Shown: in pieces, positions 55,847 to 64,000 of the stretch
Layout: the number at the start of each line of letters is the position of its first letter
Position numbering within the stretch: position 1 is the first letter of the stretch
NCBI GenBank assembly: GCA_965206145.1
Contig: CBDBIK010000009.1
Coordinates: 1 to 64,000 of the forward strand
DNA: 64,000 nucleotides
Origin: CBDBIK01 sp965206145
GTDB lineage: Bacteria; Pseudomonadota; Alphaproteobacteria; TMED109
Reading direction: 5' to 3'
Notes under the pieces: generated by a model
The model's input: only the letters and a program-made list of their open reading frames with translations
The model's database searches: none
Told to the model about the DNA's origin: nothing
Translations under genes and position numbers: made by a program

Positions 55847-58812
55847 TCACCTTCCCCCTGCTCGTCTTGCACACCGACAATCGTCCATTCTCGGATTCTG
55901 GCGAGATCTATGTAATCGCTGTAACGAGAGGGAGTGGGGACGGCCTTATAAGCAACGGCTCCATCGTCGTAGAGAGTGATCGTTTCCCGGAATCTCTTCT
56001 CTGCTTCCGCAATTAGTTCGTTGACATTGTGCTTCCCGGCATCACGGAGACCACCCCCGTCGCGCCGACCGGTCAAGTGCCAGTAGGTCAATTTCGCCAC
56101 GGTCGCAGCCGGTACCGGTTCGAATCCACCTTTGGAGGCGATCAATGCCGACAGGGGAAGCTGGGGATCATCTGCTTGGTTGACATTCTTTTTCGTGGGA
56201 AGAGTGCCTGACTTGTAGTCAACGATGACGAGTTGGTTGGTTTCTTCCACCTCGATCCGATCAGCCCGGGCGGTAAGAATGAAGGGTCCGCCGGGGAAAT
56301 CGATATTGAGTCGTCCCAGAAGTTCAGCTCGCACCTTGTCGATGCGCTGCCGCACGCTCTTTTCCTGGGTCAAGAACCAGTTAGCGATCAACTTGTAGCG
56401 ATGCCACCACAAGGCGTGCATAGCGGGAGCCGCCCGGAAACGCTTGAACTCTTTCTCTCCATGCGAAAGCAGCTGATTCAAAGCATCGTCGGGAAGCTTC
56501 GGCCCTCCGTGCTCCGTGGTGAATTTCTCGACGGCTCTGTGAACTGCACTTCCAAAGTCCGCAGCACTCGGCTCGCCGGCAAGCGGAGCAAGCGGTTTGA
56601 GGCCGAGCACATGTTTTCCGTACGCGGCATAGGGTTCTTGGAACAAGGTGCGGATTTGTGTGACGGATAGTTCTCGAGGGCGGGCCTTCAGCGGTGGAGC
56701 AAAACCTGGAGGTTCCTTGATTGGCTTGTAAGGGGGGGCTTGGAAAAGCTTCCGCCACCACGCGGGAGTGTCGCTTCTCTCCGGTTTCTCTCCGGCTGTT
56801 TTGAGCACGGTCTGCAACCGTGTGATCCAACGTGCGGGAACGGTGGGCGTGCCTCGAACCTTCGCGGCATGTGTCAAAAAGGCTTCGTGCGCCGATGCGA
56901 CACCGACAAAATCGTGTGCGGCAAGCCCCGTCCTCCGTTCAACTGTGGCGAGACCCAATTCCTTGCGCATATTCTGGCTGAGCCAGGGATCTGGAGGATG
57001 TCCACGAGGCCACAGATCCTCCACGAGTCCACCGGCAATCATCCGGTCCGCGCTCTGCATGCGGGCTTCAATCGGGGTCCAGATGCGAAGCCGGGGATGC
57101 GCGGGGTGCAGATGAAAGAGTTCCTCATTCTCGATGGCGGCATCGAAGAGCGCGGGATAGTCGGTACCGTCTATTTTTCCAAGATCCTTCGCAACAATTT
57201 CAAATTGCTCGAGAAACGATTTGAGGTGCCCGCCGTCCTGTCCGGAGTACAGCGAGAGCTCTTCCTCACCGGCGTCGGCGACCCATTCGACAAAACCCCG
57301 GTGCGCATTGAAAATCTCACTTGCGGATGCCCGCTTTTGGAGAAGATCGCGAAAGGGACGCAGTCGTTTGTCGATTGTACCGATCCATTTCTCAACCGTA
57401 GGTGTGATCCCTTCGTTCTTTTTTTCTTTTTTCGCCTGAATCTTCTCACGCAGAGCATCAATTCCTTCCCAAGGGCGAAGCCCTCGAATCGCGTATTGCT
57501 CGACGCTGCAGGCGTTCCGGCGGCAGGCGGAAAGCGTAGTTCCACATGCGGCTAGGCGATGTTTGAGAAGGGAGAGAAGCTCAACAGGTGTGCCCGCACT
57601 TGCACCCACACGCGCCGCCAAGCGAAACAAGGTCGCGCATGGTCTCTCCATAAGTCGCACGCCTGAAGAATCCTCAACCTCGATTCCCCAACGCCGGAGA
57701 TTAATGCGCACACGGCGCACGAGTTCCGGGTCGTTGGTTACCAACGCGCATGTTTTTTCCTTCGTCTCAAGCGTTTCCCGCATCAACAAAGCGATCGCTC
57801 CAGCTTCTTCGGCACTATCACGCGCCTTGATGAGCACAAGGTTCTTCATGGCAGCTTTCATATCGAGTGAGGAAGTGCTCAGGGGCCATTGATTCGAGGT
57901 TTCGGCAGGGCGCATCGTTTCCGAGAGGAGCTTCCCACGGGCGATGGCATTTTCGTCTTTTTCGGTTCCTGGCCAGTCGCGCACGTTCTCGCGTTTGATT
58001 CCAAGCTCCCTGAGCAGCAGCTTGATTCCGAATTGCGGGTGAGTTTCGTTGTCGTCGAGTACTTCCCAAGAATCTGAATCGATGTCGCGATCGAGGCCAG
58101 GCAGCACAATTTCCCCTTGATCGAGCGAGGTAACCACCCTGATCAGGTTACGCGTGGACGGGATGGATCCTGTCGAACCTGCTACCAGCACCGGGCCGGC
58201 AGGAGGTATCTCTTCCCAGTGTTTGGCGAGCCGTCGGCGCATGCGGCAGCGTTTGGTAACGGGTTCCATTTCGCCAATTTCATCGAGCAAGGCAGGCCAT
58301 TCCTTGCGGAGAATTGCAAGGAAATTTAGGGTCTCTTGCCAGTGGTCGGCAAGATCTTCTTCCACGAGGGTGTCGAGATTCTCCAGCGATATCTCCTCGT
58401 GCTGAAGAGTATCCAGGAGATGGATGAGGGTGTCGGCCAGACGCGCAGCTTCCGCGAGGCTCCGGCCCGTGGAAGGTATGGCGGTCACGAGTTTGGCAAG
58501 CAAAAGTTTCCGCCGGACCGGAGAAATAGCGGGAGGGGTTTCGTCCAGAAATCCCTCGTTGGTGTCACCTTCAAGGTCGATGGTGTCATCATCGACTTCG
58601 TCCAGGGGAATGATTCGCGGAAGAAGAACCACTCTTTTGCACTCCTCGGGAAACTTCTGCCTCAGCGTCCGGGCTGCCATGTTGGTGGGGACGAGCAGCG
58701 TTATGTCGGCAAGGTCCGTCGACGGTGCCTGTCGATCGAGAAGTTCGCGAACAAGACATTCCGCGAACGGAAGTCCTGCCGGGATCGTCCAAATCTTCGA
58801 AGTGCTCGTCAC
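55843..58812 (-). CDS. addB: Double-strand break repair protein AddB
   Basis: A 989-residue protein of the alphaproteobacterial AddB type. N-terminal GLPFAECLVRELLDRQAP-like start, central ALLMRETLETKEKTCALVTN and RLRIWTPIEARMQSADRMIA, and a C-terminal nuclease with LTARADRIEVEETNQLVIVD then YKSG near residue 880. It forms the second nuclease subunit and recognises Chi-like sites in related enzymes. Coupled to murU upstream and addA downstream by four-base overlaps. Confidence 0.94.
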   Translation of the reverse strand: MTSTSKIWTIPAGLPFAECLVRELLDRQAPSTDLADITLLVPTNMAARTLRQKFPEECKRVVLLPRIIPLDEVDDDTIDLEGDTNEGFLDETPPAISPVRRKLLLAKLVTAIPSTGRSLAEAARLADTLIHLLDTLQHEEISLENLDTLVEEDLADHWQETLNFLAILRKEWPALLDEIGEMEPVTKRCRMRRRLAKHWEEIPPAGPVLVAGSTGSIPSTRNLIRVVTSLDQGEIVLPGLDRDIDSDSWEVLDDNETHPQFGIKLLLRELGIKRENVRDWPGTEKDENAIARGKLLSETMRPAETSNQWPLSTSSLDMKAAMKNLVLIKARDSAEEAGAIALLMRETLETKEKTCALVTNDPELVRRVRINLRRWGIEVEDSSGVRLMERPCATLFRLAARVGASAGTPVELLSLLKHRLAACGTTLSACRRNACSVEQYAIRGLRPWEGIDALREKIQAKKEKKNEGITPTVEKWIGTIDKRLRPFRDLLQKRASASEIFNAHRGFVEWVADAGEEELSLYSGQDGGHLKSFLEQFEIVAKDLGKIDGTDYPALFDAAIENEELFHLHPAHPRLRIWTPIEARMQSADRMIAGGLVEDLWPRGHPPDPWLSQNMRKELGLATVERRTGLAAHDFVGVASAHEAFLTHAAKVRGTPTVPARWITRLQTVLKTAGEKPERSDTPAWWRKLFQAPPYKPIKEPPGFAPPLKARPRELSVTQIRTLFQEPYAAYGKHVLGLKPLAPLAGEPSAADFGSAVHRAVEKFTTEHGGPKLPDDALNQLLSHGEKEFKRFRAAPAMHALWWHRYKLIANWFLTQEKSVRQRIDKVRAELLGRLNIDFPGGPFILTARADRIEVEETNQLVIVDYKSGTLPTKKNVNQADDPQLPLSALIASKGGFEPVPAATVAKLTYWHLTGRRDGGGLRDAGKHNVNELIAEAEKRFRETITLYDDGAVAYKAVPTPSRYSDYIDLARIREWTIVGVQDEQGEGE

Positions 58813-59543
58813 GAAGCTTCACTTTCCAGACTACGGAGCACGGCCTCGGCTTCAGCCAAGCCAGCTGGTGTGCCGACATGCAGCCATGGCCCTTCGTGCA
58901 CGATGCCGTGGAGACGGTCCTGTTCACGGGCACGGGCGTAGAGAACGCCAAGCGGGAAAGCGCCATCCGGAGCCTCATCGAACAGATGCGGGTTCAGGAT
59001 CTGCAGGCCAGAAAAAACTAATGGGAGATCGCTGGGCGAGGAGGAACGCTCGAGCTGCCCTGACTTGCCGTCAGCGGTCGCGATTCGGAAATCTCCTGAT
59101 CCGGAGTATCCCGTCGCCCGCTCGCGCGGGACAAGAAGAAGAAGTGCATCCATGCGTGTCTCATCCCATGCTTCCGCAAGAGCCGCGTACGCTACCTCGG
59201 CGCCCGGTACAACGACGTCCGAGTTCACGACCAAGAAGGGCTCGTTACCGAGAAGCGGAAGCGCATTGCGAATCCCGCCCCCCGTCTCAAGGCGTTCTTC
59301 TTCACGACTGAGGACCGTGGAGGGGCGACGTCGTGCGGCCAAGCATGTCCCCACGAACTCAGCGAGATAGCTTGCGTTGACGACAACCCGTCCAATCCCG
59401 AATGCGTCCAATGCATCCAGCGCACGATCAAGCATGGAGTGACCATTAACTTCGATCAGCGGTTTTGGGATCCGGTCCGTGATGGGTCGCATGCGCATCC
59501 CGCGACCGGCGGCCAACACCATGGCGATACGGATTTCGGTCAT
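58809..59543 (-). CDS. murU: N-acetylmuramate 1-phosphate uridylyltransferase (MurU type)
   Basis: A 244-residue nucleotidyltransferase with the N-terminal signature AMVLAAGRGMRMRPITDRIP-KPL at about 6-28, and NSDVVVPGAEVAYAALAEA near 110. In the MurU/AmgK salvage route it makes UDP-MurNAc from MurNAc-1-phosphate, bypassing fosfomycin-sensitive de novo synthesis. It is encoded next to a kinase of the AmgK type, with ATGA overlaps on both sides, which supports the MurU assignment over other sugar nucleotidyltransferases. Confidence 0.88.
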   Translation of the reverse strand: MTEIRIAMVLAAGRGMRMRPITDRIPKPLIEVNGHSMLDRALDALDAFGIGRVVVNASYLAEFVGTCLAARRRPSTVLSREEERLETGGGIRNALPLLGNEPFLVVNSDVVVPGAEVAYAALAEAWDETRMDALLLLVPRERATGYSGSGDFRIATADGKSGQLERSSSPSDLPLVFSGLQILNPHLFDEAPDGAFPLGVLYARAREQDRLHGIVHEGPWLHVGTPAGLAEAEAVLRSLESEAS

Positions 59544-60508
59544 TTGCGAAGACTTCGCAGGGAGACGGGCACATGGCGCTCAAACCACGTCTGTACAGGC
59601 TCCAGTCCGGGTTCCCTGATCCTCCGCTCAAGGAGGTTCCAAGTAGAGGGAATCCACGCAAGGTAGCCAAGCTTCGAATCACGCCGCGCAAGACGCGTGA
59701 AGATGCCCAGAATTTTTGTGCTTCTTTGCGCTGAAAGCGCGGCGAACGCGTTTCGGAACGCACTTTCCCCGAGGCCTGTGGCGGTGAGAAAACGCCTCGT
59801 CATATTCTCGACAAGGTCGTCAGGAACTTCGGTGCGCACATCGTCGAGGAGAGATGCAAGGTCGTACGCGGGATGGCCGGCAAGCGCATCCTGAAAATCG
59901 AGCAAGCCGACATTCGCAGGCGGAGAGCGCTCAGGCAACCACAGGAGGTTGTCCACGTGACAGTCCCGGAGGGTCAGCACCGACACACCCACAAATGCAG
60001 GAGCGAGTGCTTCCTCCCATGCCTCCCGCCAGGAAACGCGTGTCTCGTCTTCGCACGTTCCCCCCACTGCCGGAAGGTACCACTCAAGAAAAAGGTCAGC
60101 CTCCTGCATGAGAGCCTCGATGTCATAGGGAGGAATTTCAGGCGGAGACGAATGCCGGACAAGTTCGGCGAGCATGTCGACAGCAGCCTCGTACAGTGGG
60201 TACCGGCCCATTCCTCGCTTGAGACAGAGCGAGAAAAGGTCGTCGCCCAGATCCTCTAGAAGTAAAAATCCCCGTTCGGCATCACAGGCCAGGATCGACG
60301 GAGCCGAAAGCCCGAGGTTACTAAGGTGGCGGGCCACCCTGACGAAAGGACGCACATCTTCTTCGGGTGGCGGGGCATCCATTAGCACGCCTTGCGGAGC
60401 ACGATGATAGGTGCGAAAGGATGCATCTCCCGCCAGAGGGAGAAGTTTTGAGGCATCAATTCCTTCGTTGCGAAGAAACACCTCCCGAGACAACACACGA
60501 TCAGGCAT
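59540..60508 (-). CDS. amgK: N-acetylmuramate/N-acetylglucosamine kinase (AmgK type)
   Basis: A 322-residue aminoglycoside-phosphotransferase-like kinase. The catalytic loop reads LTLRDCHVDNLLWLPERSP near residue 190-208 and the metal-binding motif LLDFQDALAGHPAYDLASLL near 215. It phosphorylates MurNAc at C1, giving the substrate of MurU. It is the first gene of the amgK-murU-addB-addA unit. Confidence 0.88.
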   Translation of the reverse strand: MPDRVLSREVFLRNEGIDASKLLPLAGDASFRTYHRAPQGVLMDAPPPEEDVRPFVRVARHLSNLGLSAPSILACDAERGFLLLEDLGDDLFSLCLKRGMGRYPLYEAAVDMLAELVRHSSPPEIPPYDIEALMQEADLFLEWYLPAVGGTCEDETRVSWREAWEEALAPAFVGVSVLTLRDCHVDNLLWLPERSPPANVGLLDFQDALAGHPAYDLASLLDDVRTEVPDDLVENMTRRFLTATGLGESAFRNAFAALSAQRSTKILGIFTRLARRDSKLGYLAWIPSTWNLLERRIREPGLEPVQTWFERHVPVSLRSLRK

Positions 60509-60671
60509 GTTTGCCTGAATTGACGCAGTTCATACGCATGATCGAGAGCATCTTTCTTTAGTACCTTTTCGCGAATCGAGGAAGCGACCCCATCAAATTT
60601 CCTCTTCCGCCGCCAAACCTTTGAAATCACCGTTCGTGTGAGACGAAAAATTAGAACATAGAAGGAACTAT

Positions 60672-60693
60672 AAAAACAAGCAAACCCTTTTGC
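60672..60693 (-). terminator. Rho-independent terminator after tsaE
   Basis: On the minus strand GCAAA-AGGG-TTTGC is followed by TTGTTTTT directly after the tsaE stop. It should end the ahcY-tsaE transcript and separate it from the amgK operon, whose promoter must lie in the following 160 bases. Confidence 0.65.
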
Positions 60694-61193
60694 TAGGCCA
60701 TGCGCGTGAAGCTTCTTTCGATCCTCCCGCTCCAGCCGCGTCCTGGGATGAGTGTCGCGCTGCGCGCGTCGGGCCCAACGTGGGAAAGGACGATTCTGAG
60801 GTGCTCAGATGGAAGCAGATGCGAGACGATCTCAGGCCATTCGATCAGCGTGATCCCTTCCGCGAGAGCCTCTTCCAGTCCGAGTTCCCACACGTCATTG
60901 GCCCGCTCCAGACGGTGAAGGTCAAAATGCCAGATATCCGCTTCGAGGGTTGGGAGAGTCTGCACCAGCGGAAATGTAGGGCTAGGGACGTCATTCCCGC
61001 CGCCCATGGCTGCAACAAAAGCGCGTGCGAACGTCGTCTTGCCTGTGCCTAAGGGACCTTCCAGGGTGAGCACATCGCTGGCGCGAGATACGGAAGCGAC
61101 AGCACCCGCCAGGCACTCGGTGTCCGCAACGCATGCAAGCGAAATCAGAAATCGGGATTTCCCCTTCTGCTCGCCGTTCTTCCACACGGTCAA
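60693..61193 (-). CDS. tsaE: tRNA threonylcarbamoyladenosine biosynthesis ATPase TsaE
   Basis: A 166-residue P-loop protein with LEGPLGTGKTTFARAFVAAM at about 45-64, PSPTFPLVQTL with the usual SPTF motif, and DIWHFDLHRLERANDVWELG-LEE following. It works with TsaBCD to modify A37 of ANN-decoding tRNAs. The start overlaps the end of ahcY by four bases, an uncommon neighbour, so the two are translated together. Confidence 0.92.
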   Translation of the reverse strand: MTVWKNGEQKGKSRFLISLACVADTECLAGAVASVSRASDVLTLEGPLGTGKTTFARAFVAAMGGGNDVPSPTFPLVQTLPTLEADIWHFDLHRLERANDVWELGLEEALAEGITLIEWPEIVSHLLPSEHLRIVLSHVGPDARSATLIPGRGWSGRIERSFTRMA

Positions 61194-62500
61194 TAGCGAT
61201 AGTGGTCAGGCTTATAGGGCCCTCGTGTTGGCACGCCGATGTACTCCGCCTGCTTGTCCGTCAGCACGGTAAGCTTTACTCCGAGACGATCGAGGTGAAG
61301 GCGGGCGACCTTTTCGTCCAGGTGCTTGGGCAGAACGTAGACCTTGCGTTCATAGGAATCGCTTCGCGTCCAGAGCTCGATTTGGGCGAGCACTTGGTTG
61401 GTGAAAGAGGCACTCATGACGAAGCTGGGATGCCCCGTTGCACAGCCGAGATTCACGAGGCGGCCCTTGGCGAGAAGGATGATTCTGTGACCGTCGGGGA
61501 AGGTGATTTGGTCGACCTGAGGCTTGACTTCCTCCCACACAAGGTTGCCAAGTGCCTCAACCTGGATTTCGTTGTCGAAGTGCCCAATATTGCAGACGAT
61601 GGCGCGATCTTTCATGGCCCGCATGTGGTCGATGGTGATAATGTCGACATTGCCGGTGGCGGTAACAAACACGTCTGCGACCGGTGCCGCTTCCTCCATG
61701 GTAGTCACCTCGTAGCCTTCCATAGCGGCCTGCAGTGCGCAGATCGGGTCAGTCTCGCAGACTGTTACCCGAGCCCCGGCATTGCGAAGCGATGCTGCTG
61801 AACCCTTGCCCACGTCGCCGAACCCGCTTACCACGGCGATTTTCCCGGATAGCATCACGTCGGTAGAACGACGGATACCATCGACGAGGCTCTCCCGACA
61901 GCCGTAGAGATTGTCAAATTTTGATTTGGTTACGGAATCGTTGACGTTGATCGCAGGCACGAGGAGCTCACCTTTCTGCTCCATTTCAACGAGTCTGCGC
62001 ACGCCAGTCGTCGTCTCCTCGGAGACCCCACGCACGTCGCGTTTCATCAGTTCCTCGTGATGTTCGTGCAGAACCCTGGTGAGATCACCGCCATCATCAA
62101 GGATGAGATTGGGTGTCCATCCGCCCGGACCTGCGATCGTGCGATCGATGCACCACCAGAATTCTTTCTCGGTTTCCCCCTTCCAGGCGAAGACTGGCAC
62201 CCCGTGCGCCGCCATCGCGGCAGCAGCATGGTCCTGAGTCGAGAACACGTTGCACGAGCTCCAGCGCACCTCGGCCCCGAGCTCAAGAAGAGTCTCGATT
62301 AAGACCGCGGTCTGAATAGTCATGTGAAGGCAGCCGGCGATTCTGGCTCCCTTGAGCGGTTTCTTTTTTCCGTATTCGTCACGCAGAGCCATCAAGCCGG
62401 GCATTTCCGTTTCCGCGATTTCAATTTCGCGGCGACCCCACTCGGCGAGGCTGATATCGGCGACCTTGAAGTCGGGTTCGCTGGCGTTGCTCTTGTTCAT
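61190..62500 (-). CDS. ahcY: S-adenosyl-L-homocysteine hydrolase
   Basis: A 436-residue enzyme splitting S-adenosylhomocysteine. The NAD-binding loop is VSGFGDVGKGSAASLRNAGA, preceded by AINVNDSVTKSKFDNLYGCR; C-terminal GCATGHPSFVMSASFTNQVL and the ending KPDHYRY are invariant. ATG 62500 begins the conserved N-terminus (DFKVADISLAEWGRREIEIA); an extension of the frame to 62854 has no family similarity. No SAH riboswitch pattern was recognised upstream. Confidence 0.95.
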   Translation of the reverse strand: MNKSNASEPDFKVADISLAEWGRREIEIAETEMPGLMALRDEYGKKKPLKGARIAGCLHMTIQTAVLIETLLELGAEVRWSSCNVFSTQDHAAAAMAAHGVPVFAWKGETEKEFWWCIDRTIAGPGGWTPNLILDDGGDLTRVLHEHHEELMKRDVRGVSEETTTGVRRLVEMEQKGELLVPAINVNDSVTKSKFDNLYGCRESLVDGIRRSTDVMLSGKIAVVSGFGDVGKGSAASLRNAGARVTVCETDPICALQAAMEGYEVTTMEEAAPVADVFVTATGNVDIITIDHMRAMKDRAIVCNIGHFDNEIQVEALGNLVWEEVKPQVDQITFPDGHRIILLAKGRLVNLGCATGHPSFVMSASFTNQVLAQIELWTRSDSYERKVYVLPKHLDEKVARLHLDRLGVKLTVLTDKQAEYIGVPTRGPYKPDHYRY

Positions 62501-62881
62501 AGCGATGACGATTCCTTCCGTGAGCGACAATGAGGATCGCCACGCTTTCGCGCCAGAGCTCCGCGCCAAAGAGGTCTCTGACAAGCTCTCTGCAGGGCTT
62601 CGGCTCGGATTTCGAACTCCTTGCCGAAAACCGCGGAAAACGCGAACAAGCCTACGGTCGAGGACCCTCTCGCCATCATACTGCCGAAATTCACGACGGC
62701 ACGGGCAGCAAACCGGAAGCGGTTGTGACAAAACTTGCCGCCGTGCGGGCTGGAGGTCATGAAGGTTGCGGACCTTGGCACGAGTAAGTGACGATCGGCC
62801 TTCTCGGAGAAGAATCTCTTTCAGGCGTTCGCCCGATGAAACAGTCAGTACCATCTGTGGTGACGCAGATCTTTGCGTACG
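62501..62881. other. Gene-free stretch between ptsN and ahcY
   Basis: The 381 bases contain the leader of ahcY and open but unconvincing frames on the minus strand, one of them in phase with ahcY. One frame (62497-62781) has some coherent hydrophobic sequence (SSTVGLFAFSAVFGKEFEIR) but no relatives I know. It could be the remains of a small gene. Confidence 0.4.
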
Positions 62882-63343
62882 TCATTTTTCTCCAATCCCA
62901 TCGACGGTAAGCAAGGCGTGGAGAGAGGCCTCGTCAGACGTTCCGCGGAGTTTTTCTCGCATTTCCGCATCCCGCAAGATCCTTGAAATTCCGGAAAGGG
63001 CGGCAAGGTGGCTCGTCCCTTCCTGATCGGGAGCGAGTAGGCAGAACACAAGGTCCACCGGTTGGCCATCAGCCGCATCGAACGGGATCGGTTCAGAAAG
63101 GCGGGCGAATACGCCGCACAGGGATTCGAGATTGGCAAGTTTTGCGTGTGGCAGCGCCACTCCGTCGCCGAACCCTGTCGGGCCGAGTCGTTCACGGTCG
63201 GCCAGTGCCTGGAAAATTTCTTTGCCATCGAGACCAGTGATCTCGGCGGCGCGTTGCGCCAACCCTTGAAGAACCTGCTTCTTGCTGTTGGCGCGAATGC
63301 GCGAAATAATTCCCTCGCCGGAAAGAAAGCTTCCTGGGGACAT
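62882..63343 (-). CDS. ptsN: Nitrogen PTS EIIA component
   Basis: A 153-residue EIIA-Ntr protein with the phosphorylation site in GVALPHAKLANL (His about 65) and the family pattern SKKQVLQGLAQRAAEITGLD, PVDLVFCLLAPDQEGTSHLA. ATG 63343 is used; the frame is open to 63385. EIIA-Ntr regulates potassium, nitrogen and cell-envelope functions through phosphorylation by EI-Ntr/NPr. The usual hpf and rpoN neighbours are not found next to it, since an IS remnant follows. Confidence 0.92.
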   Translation of the reverse strand: MSPGSFLSGEGIISRIRANSKKQVLQGLAQRAAEITGLDGKEIFQALADRERLGPTGFGDGVALPHAKLANLESLCGVFARLSEPIPFDAADGQPVDLVFCLLAPDQEGTSHLAALSGISRILRDAEMREKLRGTSDEASLHALLTVDGIGEK

Positions 63344-63346
63344 CAA

Positions 63347-63690
63347 GCACTCCGCACACGCAGACTCCCAGCGACACGGGAACAAATGTGCCTCTCAGAG
63401 CCCGAAAGTCATGAATTGGGGGCGAGGGAACGCGACCTTATGTATGCGCACTACCTGTAGCTGTCAACAAATCTGAACCTTCGTCCATGTCCTGTGTTGC
63501 GTTGTGGGCGAACACATGCGTAGGAAATTATATATCTAGGTGCTCAAAATTCATGAAACCGATTGATATACAAGGCCGAATCACAAATATTTCCCTTTTG
63601 CTCAGAAGGGATGTTTATTCGGAAAAAGCATTGCAATGCCCTCTTCGCAAGCGAAAACGTTTCGACAGGCGACCTAACGGCTTCTACCAG
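63347..63690. other. AT-rich gene-free stretch upstream of ptsN
   Basis: No convincing gene. The stretch is AT-rich from about 63510 and contains the small palindrome GCATTGCAATGC near 63629. It should contain the ptsN promoter. Confidence 0.4.
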
Positions 63691-63698
63691 GCGAGCGA

Positions 63699-63773
63699 AT
63701 TAAGACTTCCGACCTGCGGGCTGTGTCCGCCTATATCAGCCAGACCTGCCATGCCTGCGAAGAGAAGGATTGA
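63699..63773 (+). pseudogene. Fragment of a second IS605-type TnpB
   Basis: The short frame ends VSAYISQTCHACEEKD and a stop. AYxSQTCxxC is the first half of the zinc ribbon of TnpB proteins. The second half and the RuvC III motif are missing, so this is a small internal remnant. About 90 bases further a copy of the IS605-type 3' end (63867-63946) follows in the expected orientation. Confidence 0.65.
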
Positions 63774-63866
63774 AGGGGGACAGGCGATGGATGCGTTGGG
63801 TGGTGAAACTTCACCGGAAACCGGGCCGAAAAACTCACCTCGATCTATTCGATAAGAAGGAACGGC

Positions 63867-63946
63867 GTTAGCCGATCCTGTGAACCGTGAACACGACATA
63901 CAGGTGCCCGCATGATGTAGGCACTTAATAAGTACGTTAAGTCCCC
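63867..63946 (+). repeat. 3' end of IS605-type element, copy B
   Basis: GTTAGCCGATCCTGTGAACC, followed by GTGAACA, GTGCCCGCATGATGTAGGCA and, after a short gap, AAGTCCCC. It matches copy A (40340-40414, opposite strand) with about ten differences and two small indels. In living elements this region gives the 3' part of the TnpB guide RNA and the right end. Confidence 0.75.
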
Positions 63947-64000
63947 ATGCGCAGATGGCCGCACCTGCGAGAGCAAACCATCAAAACCACGAGCGTGACA

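Noticed and set aside
62501..62881. SAH or SAM riboswitch before ahcY
   Set aside because: I looked for the usual SAH riboswitch core sequences upstream of ahcY on the minus strand and did not find them; covariance search would be needed to exclude a divergent one.

Overview
The window is high-GC alphaproteobacterial DNA. The host part (about 34.2-63.4 kb) has the order aroA-cmk-rpsA-ihfB-lapA-pyrF-trpF-trpB-trpA-accD-folC and, on the other strand, ptsN, ahcY-tsaE, amgK-murU-addB-addA; both blocks are familiar from Alphaproteobacteria. I cannot name the genus.

Region 1 (1 to about 34.1 kb) is a Mu-like transposable prophage with a siphovirus-type tail. Its left end lies outside the window. 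The layout is unlike Mu: regulation and transposition genes (about 18.7-26.5 kb) sit in the middle and the late genes form two diverging blocks. The rightward block (26.6-33.6 kb) carries lysis genes, terminase subunits, portal and a MuF head protein with a metallopeptidase-like C-terminus. The leftward block (16.4 kb to beyond base 1) carries protease/scaffold, capsid, head completion, tail tube, tape measure, tail tip and fibre genes. A Mor-type activator gene ends just before the rightward block, and the same 17-bp dyad lies in front of both blocks, which suggests how they are switched on together.

Between repressor and leftward block is an AT-richer two-gene cassette (16.75-18.67 kb): an XRE-ImmA/IrrE metallopeptidase protein and an unknown partner, with their own consensus promoter and a tandem 13-bp repeat in the leader. 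It looks like a lysogeny-expressed moron of toxin-antitoxin or defence type. The early region also holds a tRNA-Met-like gene with an enlarged anticodon arm, and three copies of a perfect 20-bp palindrome, one inside a coding frame.

Region 2 (34.2-45.4 kb) is host core metabolism: shikimate, pyrimidine, tryptophan, fatty-acid and folate genes plus ribosomal protein S1 and IHF-beta. A decayed IS605-type TnpB element separates trpF from trpB.

Region 3 (45.5-52.5 kb) is an aromatic-acid island: pcaH-pcaG-pcaB on one strand and, divergently, a TRAP transporter (dctP-dctQ-dctM) followed by pobA. Together they could import 4-hydroxybenzoate or a related acid, hydroxylate it to protocatechuate and cleave the ring. 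The island separates addA from trxA, which are neighbours in many Alphaproteobacteria.

Region 4 (52.5-64 kb) holds addA-addB (recombination), murU-amgK (peptidoglycan recycling), tsaE, ahcY and ptsN, ending in a second TnpB fossil whose 3' end matches the first one.
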